From CAWFZT01 sp963820415 (GTDB taxonomy: Bacteria; Chloroflexota; Anaerolineae; Anaerolineales; Anaerolineaceae): a stretch of DNA of 64,000 nt. Location: contig CAWFZT010000005.1 of NCBI GenBank assembly GCA_963820415.1, positions 248,001 through 312,000 on the forward strand, written 5' to 3'. The translations under genes were made by a program, and so were the position numbers. Under the pieces are notes generated by a model. That model was not told where the DNA came from, did no database searches, and saw only the letters and a list, made by a program, of their open reading frames with translations. Shown here piece after piece: positions 18,829 to 28,230 of this stretch (position 1 is its first letter; each line of letters begins with the position of its first letter).

Positions 18829-19752
18829 CTAGGAACCGCCGGCCGCCGGGATGAAACCGTACTTTGCCATGACCGCCTGCCCATCCGGAGACAATACCAG
18901 GGCGACAAAGGCTTTGGCCAGGTCAGGATTCTTGCTGTCGGAGATAGGGGCGATTGGATAAACCGCCACCGTATTTAAGGCATCCGGAATATCCAACTTG
19001 CCTATTTTCGGGGCGACATCCGCCGTAAAATCTGTGACAAACACGATCCCGGCATCGGCCTCGCCTAGAGACACCTTGGTGACGACTGACTTTACATTTT
19101 CCTCATAAGAAACTACGTTTTTCAATACATTGTCTTTAAATTGTGGGTCGAATCCGGGATCTTTGACGGCTTTGTCCAGAAAATCGAGAGAATACTGGCC
19201 AGCTGGCAATGATTTGTCCTCCAGATCCAGCTTCAATCCTGGTTTTGCCAGGTCTTTCAGCGCCGTCAAACCAGCCGGATTATCCTTGGGGAAAATGACC
19301 ACCAGGCGGTTCTTGACGAAGGTTTGCGCGTCCGCTTGATTGACCCGCTTGGACGTGACTGCGGCAGCCATGTATTTCGGGCTGGCGCTGGCAAACACGT
19401 CCGCGGCTGAACCCTGATCCAGTTGTTGGGCTAACTGCAGTGAATTGGCAAAGTTGAAGGAAACCTTTACGCCTGGATTCTGGGTCTCAAACATTGTTCC
19501 CAGTTCGGTGAAAGATTTGGTCAAGGAGGCCGCCGCTAAAACTGTCAGGGTTTTAGATCTGGCTGGCGCCTGGGTGGGTGGAACAGCCATAGGCGCCAGG
19601 GTGGCGGGCGCTTGTGTGGCCGGCGCCTGGGTGGCGGCCGGCGCTTGCGTGGCGGGCGCGGTGGTCGGGGCGACGGGTGTGGCCTGGGGGGCACAGGCAG
19701 CGCTGGCCAGCAGGACGATCAAGAGCAACTGCGATAGAAATTTGGAACGCAT
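18829..19752 (-). CDS. modA: Molybdate ABC transporter substrate-binding lipoprotein ModA
   Basis: 307 residues from the ATG at 19752, chosen because GAGGAG lies just upstream. A longer open frame to 19926 exists but lacks a ribosome site. A lipoprotein signal (LLLIVLLASAAC) is followed by a Thr/Ala/Pro linker with repeated TQAPA, then the periplasmic-binding fold LTVLAAASLTKSFTELG, the typical ModA opening, with FNFANSLQLAQQLDQGSAADVFASA and a C-terminal YPIAPI...LVLSPDGQAVMAKYGF. It captures molybdate or tungstate at the membrane surface. No modB or modC is adjacent in this window, so the permease must lie elsewhere or be lost. Confidence 0.92.
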   Translation of the reverse strand: MRSKFLSQLLLIVLLASAACAPQATPVAPTTAPATQAPAATQAPATQAPATLAPMAVPPTQAPARSKTLTVLAAASLTKSFTELGTMFETQNPGVKVSFNFANSLQLAQQLDQGSAADVFASASPKYMAAAVTSKRVNQADAQTFVKNRLVVIFPKDNPAGLTALKDLAKPGLKLDLEDKSLPAGQYSLDFLDKAVKDPGFDPQFKDNVLKNVVSYEENVKSVVTKVSLGEADAGIVFVTDFTADVAPKIGKLDIPDALNTVAVYPIAPISDSKNPDLAKAFVALVLSPDGQAVMAKYGFIPAAGGS

Positions 19753-19941
19753 AATATTTTTCTCCTCTTTATGAAGCTGGATGGTGATAAACAATAATAG
19801 CGGTAACGCAAGCAGTTTCCAGGATTCCGAGAGCCTTCGGCCAAACCAATCTGAAAGAGAAGTTATCCCAAGGTGGCTGAGATCATTGGTTGGGGGAACG
19901 GATAGGCTTGAGGTCTTTGCCATCATTATGCAAGTTTTTCT

Positions 19942-20388
19942 TTACTGATGAGCTCGCCTGGCATACCATCCGAGTTTATCGACCGCATGAACATCAAATT
20001 CAGGCACATAAGGTTTGATATCTAACAAGGGTGTTCCATCCAGCATATCGACACATTGGATATGCAGAAGCGAACCGGTCCTTTGGATTAACCGAACAAC
20101 GGATAAACCGATTGGATTCGGCCGGCAATAAAAACGGGTGGCGAAGATACCATGCAGTTGATTATCCAGAAATGGTTTAACCATTAATTCTGTGCTGTTG
20201 AGCGCGGCATGGAAAACATAAATCAGGATCAAATGGGAGAGCCCATCAATACTATCCAGCCCTGCTTCATATTCGGAAAATACCTCAATTTCCCCGAAAG
20301 CCGTGGAACGCGAAGATTGGATGGGCGCCTCAGATATTTTTGTAAATGGAGTACGAATTACCCCAATTGGTTTCATGCAGAATTCCAT
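19942..20388 (-). CDS. trmO: TrmO-like tRNA t6A37 methyltransferase
   Basis: 148 residues of the UPF0066/TrmO family. It opens MKPIGVIRTPFTKISEAPIQ and has the conserved FATRFYCRPNPIGLSVVRL (the RSPxRPNPIG-like motif) and LDGTPLLDIKPYVPEFD. TrmO uses SAM to N6-methylate t6A37 in tRNA-Thr. The shorter type without the C-terminal domain, as here, is often found beside molybdate-related genes. The start follows AAGGAG. It lies between modA and a PadR regulator, all on the minus strand. Confidence 0.88.
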   Translation of the reverse strand: MEFCMKPIGVIRTPFTKISEAPIQSSRSTAFGEIEVFSEYEAGLDSIDGLSHLILIYVFHAALNSTELMVKPFLDNQLHGIFATRFYCRPNPIGLSVVRLIQRTGSLLHIQCVDMLDGTPLLDIKPYVPEFDVHAVDKLGWYARRAHQ

Positions 20389-20402
20389 GATTGTCTGACT
20401 CC

Positions 20403-20960
20403 TTAATTTCGTCTAAAAACACTTTGAAATTCAGCACGACAATAGTCCAGCCACTCGAGCATGGCCTGGGTTTGGGAAATGCGATATTGGAATATTATCC
20501 TCTCATAGCGTTGTTCATCGGTGGTCTTTGAGTAGCTGATATGGAGACTGGCTAGCCATTCCGTGCATACCGCCTTTTGTTCTTCAATCAGTTCCAGACT
20601 GACCTCAACGCCTGATTTCTGGGCGAAATAAAGTTTTGCCAGAAACTCCTGGCGCATATCCCGGCCATGACTGACAGGGCTGGTGACCCAGGCCAGGAAT
20701 GATTGCCTCCCAACCGGCGTGACCTGATATTCTTTGCGCATCAAGTGCGCTTCACCGGGCACCATATTTGAGGTTAGCAGCCCATCTTCTGCTAATTTAT
20801 CTAACAGGGCATACAGTTGACTTTGCTTAATATGCCAGACAAGAGAAATGCCTTCGAAATTGCTGAGCTTCTTATACAGGTCATATCCATGGATTGGGCC
20901 TTGGCATAAAAAACCCAAAAGGATGTACTCCAGAGAAAGAGGGGCTTGTGAGCGTGCCAT
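20403..20960 (-). CDS. PadR-family transcriptional regulator
   Basis: 185 residues from the ATG at 20960. A TTG start at 20981 is possible but would run through the palindrome upstream. The N-terminal winged helix is LEYILLGFLCQGPIHGYDLYKKL, with the recognition segment QSQLYALLDKLAEDGLL and the beta wing RKEYQVTPVGRQSF. A C-terminal antiparallel dimer helix follows. PadR proteins repress transport or detoxification genes until a ligand binds. It is the first gene ahead of trmO and modA on the same strand, so it may control them and itself. No clear ribosome site is seen. Confidence 0.88.
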   Translation of the reverse strand: MARSQAPLSLEYILLGFLCQGPIHGYDLYKKLSNFEGISLVWHIKQSQLYALLDKLAEDGLLTSNMVPGEAHLMRKEYQVTPVGRQSFLAWVTSPVSHGRDMRQEFLAKLYFAQKSGVEVSLELIEEQKAVCTEWLASLHISYSKTTDEQRYERIIFQYRISQTQAMLEWLDYCRAEFQSVFRRN

Positions 20961-20969
20961 ATTTATATT

Positions 20970-20993
20970 ATGAATATTCAAAGAATGAATATA
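20970..20993. promoter_or_regulatory. Palindrome, possible PadR operator
   Basis: TGAATATTC AAA GAATGAATATT is an imperfect inverted repeat directly upstream of the PadR-family start. It is AT-rich and centred where autoregulating PadR proteins usually bind. Confidence 0.5.
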
Positions 20994-21014
20994 TTAATTA
21001 TATCAGATTAAAGC

Positions 21015-21048
21015 AGAAATCGGGTTTCTTCTGAGAAACCCGATTTCT
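21015..21048. terminator. Bidirectional hairpin between tmRNA and PadR gene
   Basis: AGAAATCGGGTTTCTT and its perfect complement flank CTG. Read on the minus strand it sits 10 bases after the tmRNA 3' end, the right place for its terminator. Confidence 0.7.
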
Positions 21049-21057
21049 AAGTCCAGG

Positions 21058-21447
21058 TGGAGATGGCGGGAATTGAACCCGCGTCCGAAAAATTCGTCCC
21101 TCGGATATCTACGAGCTTAGTCAGTCATTGCTCTTGCTGGAAAATGGAAAACTGACAGACCATTCATCCAGCCAGCCGCTAGGACCCGAAAGCCCTCTTT
21201 CATACGAGGCACGGCAACTCGTACGGCACTCTGACTTTGTGACGTCTGCTCTACCACCGGTCAGAGGGCGGGGCAGGCAGGCGTGGTCCCACGAGGAGAC
21301 CATTTGCGCTCGCTTCAGCTTACGCAGCTAAAGGTAGAGCAGCATATTGAGTGCGGTTGGCACTTGTTTTTACGCTGGTTTTACGAGTTCGGCGTCTCTC
21401 GGCTCGCAATCCGGGGCCAGCCTCTCCCGTCGAAGCCGATCATCCCC
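21058..21447 (-). ncRNA. ssrA: Transfer-messenger RNA (tmRNA)
   Basis: On the minus strand the RNA begins GGGGATGATCGGCTTCGACG, the classic tmRNA 5' end, and closes with GGACGCGGGTTCAATTCCCG and CCATCTCC A, the tRNA-like T arm and acceptor. The 5' GGGGATG pairs with CATCTCC. The tag frame at 21361-21320 encodes ANRTQYAALPLAA and then TAA, ending in the LAA proteolysis signal. It rescues stalled ribosomes with SmpB. About 390 bases, one-piece form. CCA is not fully encoded. Confidence 0.96.
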
Positions 21448-21682
21448 GTTGCATATCTATTATACCGCATAAGTGGGCGGAACAGGACTCGAAGAAAGCC
21501 TGCAGAGCACTCGACTGCTAAGGAAAAGCCCGTCACCCTCCAACTCAGACAGAATGTAAATGATCACTGGAGTTGACCCCCTATCTCACCGGGAGGCACA
21601 AATCCAGAACCAGAATCCGCTCTCCCTGGCGGGTGGGTACCGAGGCGAATGGCCCGTCAAGCAGTCCGCGAACCTCGTGAAC

Positions 21683-22480
21683 TCATGAAATACCCCTTTC
21701 ACGATGAAACAGCAGGCTCAGGCAGAGCGCCGCCGTCCAATGGTAATCGCGGATCGAATCGAACTTTCGCCGGATATCGTATGGCGGCTGGCTGGGACCT
21801 TTACGGTCGCATTCGGGTGGAGAAAGTCGGCTGGTAGCGTCAAAGAATTCAAACAAGACCCCGAAGCGCTCGTATTCCCAGCGCACTACGGCCAGAGTAG
21901 TATCAGCCAGACGCTTGGCTTCGGTTCGATAGCCGCGCTCTCTCAAAGCTCGTCCAACCAAATAATTGAAATTGATCCAGGTCGCCCCCCGTCACATATC
22001 AGTTGACCACTGCGGATGATCCAGAGACATACTGGGGATTGGGAAGGATGACGCGAATGCGGTCGGATCAGCCAGAGCGTCAACCAGCGCGGCGGCATGG
22101 TCGGCAGGGATATCCGCCAACAACAACGGCAAGAAGCCCGATACGGCGCGGATGTGGGTAAAATTGCCTTGCCGGAGGTCCCGATCAGTGTAAAACTGGA
22201 CATGCGGATCCCATAGCAAGGAATAAATCGCCTGGGATGTCTGTTGGGAACGTATCTGCCAGAACGCACCCCGGGAATACAGGCCTATTACGCGGCATAT
22301 TTTTGCCAGGTAGTCCATGTCGCATGCCTGAAAGGTGGAAAAATCGACCGCGTCGAGGGTCAGAGCGCTGTCGAAACGGGGAGAGTTATCCATCCCAGAT
22401 TCACCGGAGCGGCAGACCTCGTTTTCTTCGATCAGCCATTCGAGCAGACCGTTACTGTTCTGATCGCGATGTTTTAGGTT
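21683..22480 (-). pseudogene. C-terminal part of an MGH1-like glycoside hydrolase
   Basis: The frame carries a GH63/MGH1-like (alpha/alpha)6 barrel end: NGLLEWLIEENEVCRSGESG then MDNSPRFD, the FLPLLLADIP segment, PQWSTDM, then RGATWINFNYLVGRALRERGY and YHWTAALCLSLLF. A single in-frame TGA at 21992 replaces the tryptophan of DMWRG. The N-terminal half is absent: upstream sequence is a glycosyltransferase gene cut at about 22485. The stop may be real or a base error, but the loss of the N-terminus is certain. Confidence 0.7.
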
Positions 22481-23247
22481 CCATTCCAGTGTGTCCCATC
22501 TCCCACTACCACCAATTGTGCTTGAACCTGCTTCATGGCCTGGGCTGCCGCCCGTACGACCCGCTCTACATGTTTGTCTAGATCCAGTCGGCCGACATGG
22601 AGGATGATCGGAAACCCATTGGGAACACCCAGCCGGACGTGGACAATATCCTCCTCGCCGGGGTCCAAGGCAAACGGCTGGAAATTGTCCAAATCAACCC
22701 CATAGCTGATGACCTCGGGGAGAATGGAGGTATGGGCTTGCACCACCTGAGCAATCGTTTGCGTGGGTACAGCAACCTGGGTACAATGTCTTAGGAACCA
22801 GCAAGCATACCGCCACAAAACGTTCTCCAGTGTCTTATGCAAGTAGAGAGAGTTTGGCATGTACACGCTGACGAACCAAGGGAGCTGGTGGATTGTAAAA
22901 ACCACTGGAACCCTCTGGCGACGACCATAAAACAAACTTGAGAGACCGAATTGAAGAGGATCATGAATGTGGATGACATCGGGGGCAAACTCCTCCAGGC
23001 GTGCCATGATCAGACGATGCGGCCACACGACCATGCGCTGGAAAACCCGTAGGGGATACCGGTACGACCGGTAGCGTTCTACAATCAAACGGGGTCCAGT
23101 CACCCGATAGGGGTAGGAACGGTCGCTGGTCGCTAACACCAGTACTTCATGGTTGCGTTTGGCCATTTCCACAGCCAGTTTTTCGGCGAAGAGTGCTGCA
23201 CCACTTACCATAGGCGGGTACGATGAAGCCAATACTGCAATTTTCAT
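22474..23247 (-). pseudogene. GT4-type glycosyltransferase, 3'-truncated
   Basis: 257 residues. The start MKIAVLASSYPPMVSGAALFAEKLA and the elements DVIHIHDPLQFGLSS, ISYGVDLDNFQP and ILHVGRLDLDKHVERVV are those of GT-B family 4 glycosyltransferases. It ends at VVVGDGTHWNGT, right after the first strand of the C-terminal Rossmann domain. The usual length is 370-400, so about 130 residues, including the E-x7-E site, are missing. The break joins directly to the truncated glycosidase downstream, consistent with one deletion. If translated it would be inactive. Confidence 0.72.
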
Positions 23248-23278
23248 ATCTGGTTCTTTCCTGGGCTTGATAGGAAAA

Positions 23279-24877
23279 CTAGCCTTGCGCCGATCGCGAC
23301 AAGAACCTCCTCAGTGTCAAAAGGACCATGATCAATGCGGCGATTCCAGAGATCACGGATGCAACCGGGGTTTCTTGCTGGATATTAGCCAGGTCATCCG
23401 GCAGAGGTTTAGCCGCAGGCAACGGCCCCAATGTATTGAAACTTACCAGGGTGCCGCCAGTGCCAAACCATAACAGTCCTGTGTCATCCAGATAGAGTGC
23501 ATAAACGCCGTCAGTTCCACGTTCTGTGACCTGGTATGTCGAGAAAAAAGTCCATTTCCCATTCTCGCGCACAGCCAGGCCTGTTTTCGTATCTGAAAAA
23601 GCCACCCAAAGACGACCTTTCTGATCGAAAAGTAAGGCTTTTAAAGATGCATCGCTTGGGGACGGAATATTTTCAATTTCCCAAGACTTCCCGCTATAGT
23701 GAAGACTATAATATACTGAATCATCCACAACAAAATCATGCACAACAAACCAGGGGAACCCTTGTCTATCAAAAGTTATTGCCTCTGCAGAAGCATAAGG
23801 ACTAAACGTCGAGGAAAAATCGTGGATAATCCACGCTTCATTCTCAGATTTACTCGAAATTTGAAATCCATTCTCAAAATGCGAGGCCCATAACTTCCCG
23901 TCCGGTCCAAAGCCAAGCCATATATTGTTTTGCGGGTTGAAGACCTGCTCAGGATTTTCTTCTTCCAAAAGTCGGTAGTTTATAGAGTCAACTGAATCGA
24001 CACAATACCATACACGCCCCTCTCGATCGACCGTCTCTAATACCGTCCCAGTGGCTGTTGTTTTTTGGGGCCCATTTTCGTCGATCAGAAAAATATTGGG
24101 ACTTGAGTAAGAACTGACCCATAAACGCCCTTTCCTGTCAAATTCAATCTTACTAATGTCTTCATTTTCAAAATACCCCTGCCAGGATTTTCCATCAAAG
24201 CGTTGTAACCGATTGTATTCCCCTCCTATCCACAAGGTGCCTTGTTTGTCTTTGCGGATCGCATAAATTCTAGAAGTTTCTGGTGTTTGGGTAATAGACC
24301 ATCTGGAAGTTTCCATCAAAGTATCCTTCAGTTTCTTCCGGGAATCGGCTTTTTGCCAGGTTGCCAACAGTGTCATAATGAAAATCCCGATCAGCATGAT
24401 GCTAAAAATTGAGGCTACCATCAACAGCCCATCAATCGGGATCTGCCCTGTAAAAAATGGAAAGGATTTAGCTTTTGGTATTTTCTCAAGCCATGCACCC
24501 AATCCGCCTCCCATCCGGGCAAAAATTATGCTGACTGTTGCCCCGAGAAATAACAAAAGCAAGTCTCTAAATGTCCTGGCCATTGTGTCACCTCCATACA
24601 TTGCAGAGGCTGATAAAGCCACCAAACCAAATAATCCCAGGATACATAAGGCAGGTAATACAGCCAGGATCGCTTTTATCCAACTCACTGCAAATGGAAA
24701 AACCAGGTTTATCAGGAAATGGAGAATAAACAGGCACAGGACCAAAAAGAGTACATAGTTGATTTTTGCCAATTGACTGATCGGATGAAAAATTAGTAAG
24801 ACACAGCCAGCGGGAGGGAGTAAACAAGCCATAAATCCGCGGAACCAGACAGAGAGCATTACCTTCTTGATCCACAT
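23279..24877 (-). CDS. Membrane-anchored beta-propeller protein
   Basis: 532 residues. Four or five N-terminal membrane helices span about residues 7-180 (for example INYVLFLVLCLFILHFLINLV). They are followed by an extracellular domain with repeated blades such as GTLWIGGEYNRLQRFDGKSW, RKGRLWVSSYS, KGRLWVAFSD and GLLWFGTGG, the pattern of two-component-regulator propellers (Reg_prop). One final helix (ASVISGIAALIMVLLTL) precedes a basic tail. No kinase or regulator domain follows. It probably acts as a ligand-sensing or structural surface protein. The TPR gene 50 bases upstream is in the same direction. Confidence 0.72.
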   Translation of the reverse strand: MWIKKVMLSVWFRGFMACLLPPAGCVLLIFHPISQLAKINYVLFLVLCLFILHFLINLVFPFAVSWIKAILAVLPALCILGLFGLVALSASAMYGGDTMARTFRDLLLLFLGATVSIIFARMGGGLGAWLEKIPKAKSFPFFTGQIPIDGLLMVASIFSIMLIGIFIMTLLATWQKADSRKKLKDTLMETSRWSITQTPETSRIYAIRKDKQGTLWIGGEYNRLQRFDGKSWQGYFENEDISKIEFDRKGRLWVSSYSSPNIFLIDENGPQKTTATGTVLETVDREGRVWYCVDSVDSINYRLLEEENPEQVFNPQNNIWLGFGPDGKLWASHFENGFQISSKSENEAWIIHDFSSTFSPYASAEAITFDRQGFPWFVVHDFVVDDSVYYSLHYSGKSWEIENIPSPSDASLKALLFDQKGRLWVAFSDTKTGLAVRENGKWTFFSTYQVTERGTDGVYALYLDDTGLLWFGTGGTLVSFNTLGPLPAAKPLPDDLANIQQETPVASVISGIAALIMVLLTLRRFLSRSAQG

Positions 24878-24929
24878 GTACCGCCCCTTTCTCGAAAAAC
24901 TATTGATTTGTGGCTACATTTCGTATCAG

Positions 24930-26056
24930 TTACTCTGCTCCTAGTTTTTCTAATTCGTGCTCTGCCTCCTGGCAAAGCGTGGAGTTGCCGCATAGCTCCA
25001 GGACTTTCTTGAAGTCTGCGGTTGCATTTTGAATGTCGCCTTTGTCAACATATACGAGCCCACGGTCGAAGTAAACCTGGGCTTCGTCAGGTATTAGTTG
25101 GATGGCTTGATCGAAGTCACTTATGGCGCGATCGAATTCGCCTTTCGTATAATATGCATACCCACGATTGACATAAGCTGCCGCGAAATCGGGATTGATC
25201 TGGATGGCTTTATCGTAATCGCTGATGGCGCTGTCGAGATCACCTTTCATCTGATAGGCAATCCCACGATTGTAATAAGCTTCGGTGTAATCAGGTTTGA
25301 GCTGGATGGCTTGATCGTAATTTCTGATGGCGCTGTCGAGATCACCTTTGTTATCATAGGCAATTCCACGACTGTAATAAGCCTCGACGTCATCGAGATT
25401 GATCTGGATGGCTTTATCGTAATCGCTGATGGCGCGATCGTGATCACCTTTGGCCTCATAAGCAATCCCTCGATTTAGATAAGCTCCAGGAAAATCGGGG
25501 TTTAGCTGTATAACTTTATCCAAATCACTGATAGCACGGTCGAGGTCGCCTTTTATATCATAGGAAACCCCACAATTGTAATAAGCCTTGACATAATCAG
25601 GTTTGAGCTGGATGGCTTTATCGTAATCGTGAATGGCACTGTCGAGATCGCCTTTGTTTGAAAAGGCGAGCCCACAATTGAAGTAAGGTTCGGCTCCGTT
25701 TGGATCGAGCTGGATGGCTTTATCGTAATCGTTGATGGCGCGGTCGTGATCTCCTTTGTCATCATAGGCATTCCCTCGATTGTTATAAGCCTCGGCGTAA
25801 TCGGGTTTAAGCTGGATAGCTTTATCGAAACAACTGATAGCACCGTCGAGGTTACCATTCGTATAGTATGTTTTACCAAGATTGTTATAAGCCAAGGGCA
25901 GAATGGGCAGGATGACGATTACGCATAGAAAGGTAATGATTAAAACGCCAATAGAGCCGCGATCAGGATCCAAAAAATACGCTTCTTCCTCTGAGTTCTT
26001 CCAGATGAAACTTCATTTCCAACGACTGGTGTGGGTTCCTTATACTGTAGGTCCAT
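24930..26056 (-). CDS. Membrane-anchored TPR protein, frameshifted
   Basis: Nine tandem 34-residue tetratricopeptide repeats of the form AYYNRGIAY..KGDLDSAISDYDKAIQL.PD follow one hydrophobic segment. The open frame ending at 25973 has only a TTG start with no ribosome site. Just upstream an ATG at 26056 follows GGAGGG and reads MDLQYKEPTPVVGNEVSSG, then RTQRKKRIFWILIAALLAF, before running into TAA. Adding one T in the TTTT at about 25940 joins it in frame with LIITFLCVI. The whole is then a basic cytosolic lead, one helix, and an outward TPR domain of about 375 residues. A protein-binding scaffold is likely. Confidence 0.8.
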
Positions 26057-26220
26057 CATTTTCCCTCCCCTGGTAATTTCCCACCGATGAAGCCATCTCC
26101 CCGTCTTTAAAAATAATAACCACCGACAAATTGTCAGCGGCTTTGGTAAGTGCCTGATTGATTTCGGGTTATTTACCCGGAACTCCCGAAGTTCGTGCGT
26201 GTTTCAGCAAATCCCCGCCT
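26040..26220 (-). pseudogene. PP2C-type phosphatase C-terminal remnant
   Basis: The reading ISQ-like ... EINQALTKAADNLSVVIIFKD matches the end of PP2C phosphatases (the A.DN.SV.VI motif holding a metal-binding Asp). An in-frame TAA at 26169-26171 separates it from GDLLKHARTSGVPGK further upstream, and nothing before that is recognisable. Its own stop (26040) overlaps the start of the TPR gene, suggesting an original coupled operon of phosphatase, TPR protein and propeller protein. Confidence 0.5.
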
Positions 26221-26436
26221 TTATATAATTATACGGCTGATTCTAAGTAAAAACAATAGACTTGTCTATACCAATATTGGTTGGTGACTTTTAAGCCACC
26301 AGCCGTGGTGATTTTACAATCCCATAAGTCCCTACAGGGGCCAGTCTTGATCAAAACCCACCAGGAATGGAATAGACATCAGGCGTACCAAAAAAGGCTT
26401 GCCAATATTTTCTATCCTGATATACTCATAACATCT

Positions 26437-26535
26437 AAGCCTGACTGAGGCATGAACTCGAGGCGACTGTAAAAGGTCACCTCGGGTTTGTTATTTTACG
26501 TTACGGTGGCGGTTAACACCGGTGAGGTGCCTTCA
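26437..26535 (+). repeat. 99-bp dispersed repeat with terminator-like hairpin, copy 1
   Basis: The sequence from GCCTGACTGAGGCATGA to GGTGAGGTGCCTTCA is about 90 percent identical to 29850-29947. It contains CGAGGCGAC ... GTCACCTCG, a stem with one G-U pair, followed by a T-rich run, and then GGCGGTTAACACCGGTGAGG. No gene matches it. It may be an intergenic repeat or a small structured RNA. The rest of 26221-26596 shows no gene. Confidence 0.7.
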
Positions 26536-26596
26536 TGGTGATGTCTTTGTTATAAGCTGCGACGAGGGTCATAGGTTTTTTTCTATCCAGATATAG

Positions 26597-26794
26597 ATGA
26601 CACAACGAGTGGTTGAGGTTTTACGCTCGTATGATATCCTTCCCCTAATCACACCGCCGAAGACGGCGGGCGCAGCCCGAAAAACCTTCCTCTTGCGGTA
26701 TCTAGACAGCCTCAAGATCAGCCGGGCAGCAGTCAGCTGGCGCCTCAAGACTATCTCTCGCCAGTTTGCCGCCCTGGACCTGCAAACAATCTAA
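26597..26794 (+). CDS. Small hypothetical protein
   Basis: 65 residues (MTQRVVEVLRSYDILPLI ...). Basic and helical, with no recognised family and a weak ribosome site. The only support is the strong terminator 24 bases after its stop. It could be an eroded fragment of a larger DNA-binding protein. Confidence 0.35.
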   Translation: MTQRVVEVLRSYDILPLITPPKTAGAARKTFLLRYLDSLKISRAAVSWRLKTISRQFAALDLQTI

Positions 26795-26817
26795 TCTATT
26801 ATTATCATAATCTTATA

Positions 26818-26846
26818 AGCCCCCGGGAAATAGGGGGCTTTTTTCT
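26818..26846 (+). terminator. Rho-independent terminator
   Basis: AGCCCCC GGGAAATA GGGGGCT stem followed by TTTTTC, downstream of the small ORF at 26597. Confidence 0.85.
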
Positions 26847-27026
26847 TTATCTATTAATTTCGATATAGTATCAAATTTAACAGCACTTACAAAAGAAAAA
26901 TACGAATGTAGTTTCATTAGATAGCGAAAAAAAATTTCGTTTTTAATGGTTCCTTTTTTTGGCGTGCTATGATGAAACTAGATATTTTTACTAGAATAAT
27001 AAATATTCAGTGATGATACTATTTTT

Positions 27027-27566
27027 ATGAATTTCCAGGGGTTTTACAATGGGGAAAAACCGTTGATGGACGAAGCTATCTCAGCCATACAAAAAGGGCA
27101 AACAGAGCGAGCCATTAAATTCTTGGAAATAATCACACTAAAGGAACCTAATAATGAGGAGGCTTGGATGCAGCTTTCCAAGCTAGTTAAGTATCCTTGG
27201 CAAGAAGCAAAATGTCTAAACAAAGTAATTTCGATAAACCCGGATAACCTGACGGCTAGGCATAGATTGGAGCAAGTAGAAATTTTTCTTCAAGACAAAG
27301 AGAAAAATGGATCAGATTTGAGCTATCCTGTATCGGCTGGACCCTCACACGCGATTAGACCAAAGTTGAAAATTAGAGACAGTGATATACTCCCGGAACA
27401 CGATTGGACAGAAGCTATTCTAGATCTAGATTTCTCAGATGTTGGATCTTTTATTGGTTCTATTTTTATTTCTATTATTGGTTCTATGATCGTCTATATT
27501 ATTCGGATGTTTATTGGGATGTTTTTTCGGTTTTTAGAAATCTTTCTTAATAAGCAAAAATCTTAG
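27027..27566 (+). CDS. TPR-like protein with C-terminal membrane helices
   Basis: Up to 179 residues. The opening MDEAISAIQKGQTERAIKFLE followed by WMQLSKLV and ECLNKVISINPDNLTARHRL-type sequence is the short TPR pair common at the N-terminus of Chloroflexota proteins of unknown role. The C-terminus is a hydrophobic stretch (FIGSIFISIIGSMIVYIIRMF then IGMFFRFL). The internal ATG at 27066 is a likelier start than 27027 because GGGGA precedes it. A good terminator lies about 75 bases downstream. AT-rich, like the neighbouring accessory DNA. Confidence 0.6.
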   Translation: MNFQGFYNGEKPLMDEAISAIQKGQTERAIKFLEIITLKEPNNEEAWMQLSKLVKYPWQEAKCLNKVISINPDNLTARHRLEQVEIFLQDKEKNGSDLSYPVSAGPSHAIRPKLKIRDSDILPEHDWTEAILDLDFSDVGSFIGSIFISIIGSMIVYIIRMFIGMFFRFLEIFLNKQKS

Positions 27567-27642
27567 CGATAAAAAATGGGTTTCGAATTGAGTTTGCTAA
27601 GTGTAAAACTTGAAATCTTAAAACCAGTAAAGGGCAATCATG

Positions 27643-27671
27643 CTCCCCCGAGAAATCGGGGGCTTTTTTTG
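27643..27671 (+). terminator. Rho-independent terminator
   Basis: CCCCCG AGAAAT CGGGGG stem followed by a run of seven T, after the TPR-like gene. Confidence 0.88.
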
Positions 27672-28100
27672 TCTTAACTTCTGGCTCTGACATCGTTTTA
27701 TATCCTAATCGTACTTTCAGGAGCAGGATATGAACGATCAGAGGGTTCTAAAGAAAATAATCACTCGTGTTGACCTCGTTTCCGAGGGGGAATGGCTCAG
27801 GTTCAGCCAATGGTTTTAGGGCTGGAACCCTGGCGATCGGCCGGCAGACCAAACCAGCGAGAAAGCCGACCAAAAGATGATGGGTAACCGTCACTACTGC
27901 TCCAGAAAGGACAAGGTAACAGTCTTCTTTTCTTGGATCACGTATTGTCATAGTTGATCGCCGGAAGTGGGAACAGGATTGCCGTGGACCACTTTTTCAG
28001 AATTGCTTTTTGCTTAGCCATTCGTGATAGCCTAAATTTTGACAACTCCTTTCAATTGCAGTATTCATCCAGGGGTCGGGTTCGTAAATAAAAAAAACCT

Positions 28101-28169
28101 GGCATTATTTTGAGCAAAAAAATTTTCCCCTCAATATAAAGTGAGATATTTTCCTTGAAAAGTGAACAT
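28101..28169 (-). repeat. 72-bp dispersed repeat, right copy (inverted)
   Basis: The reverse complement (TTCACTTTTCAAGGAAAA ... GCTCAAAATAATGCC) matches 231-302 with only scattered changes. The pair forms a long inverted repeat bracketing about 28 kb. Confidence 0.75.
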
Positions 28170-28230
28170 GGGAGTATATTTACACCAAATGTAAGGCAAA
28201 AATGAATATTTGCGAACGATGCACCCCCCC

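Noticed and set aside
19753..19926. N-terminal extension of ModA
   Set aside because: The lipoprotein signal and ribosome site fit the internal ATG at 19752; the extension has neither. No molybdenum-cofactor riboswitch pattern was recognised there.
21121..21331. Open frames on both strands
   Set aside because: They lie inside the tmRNA gene.
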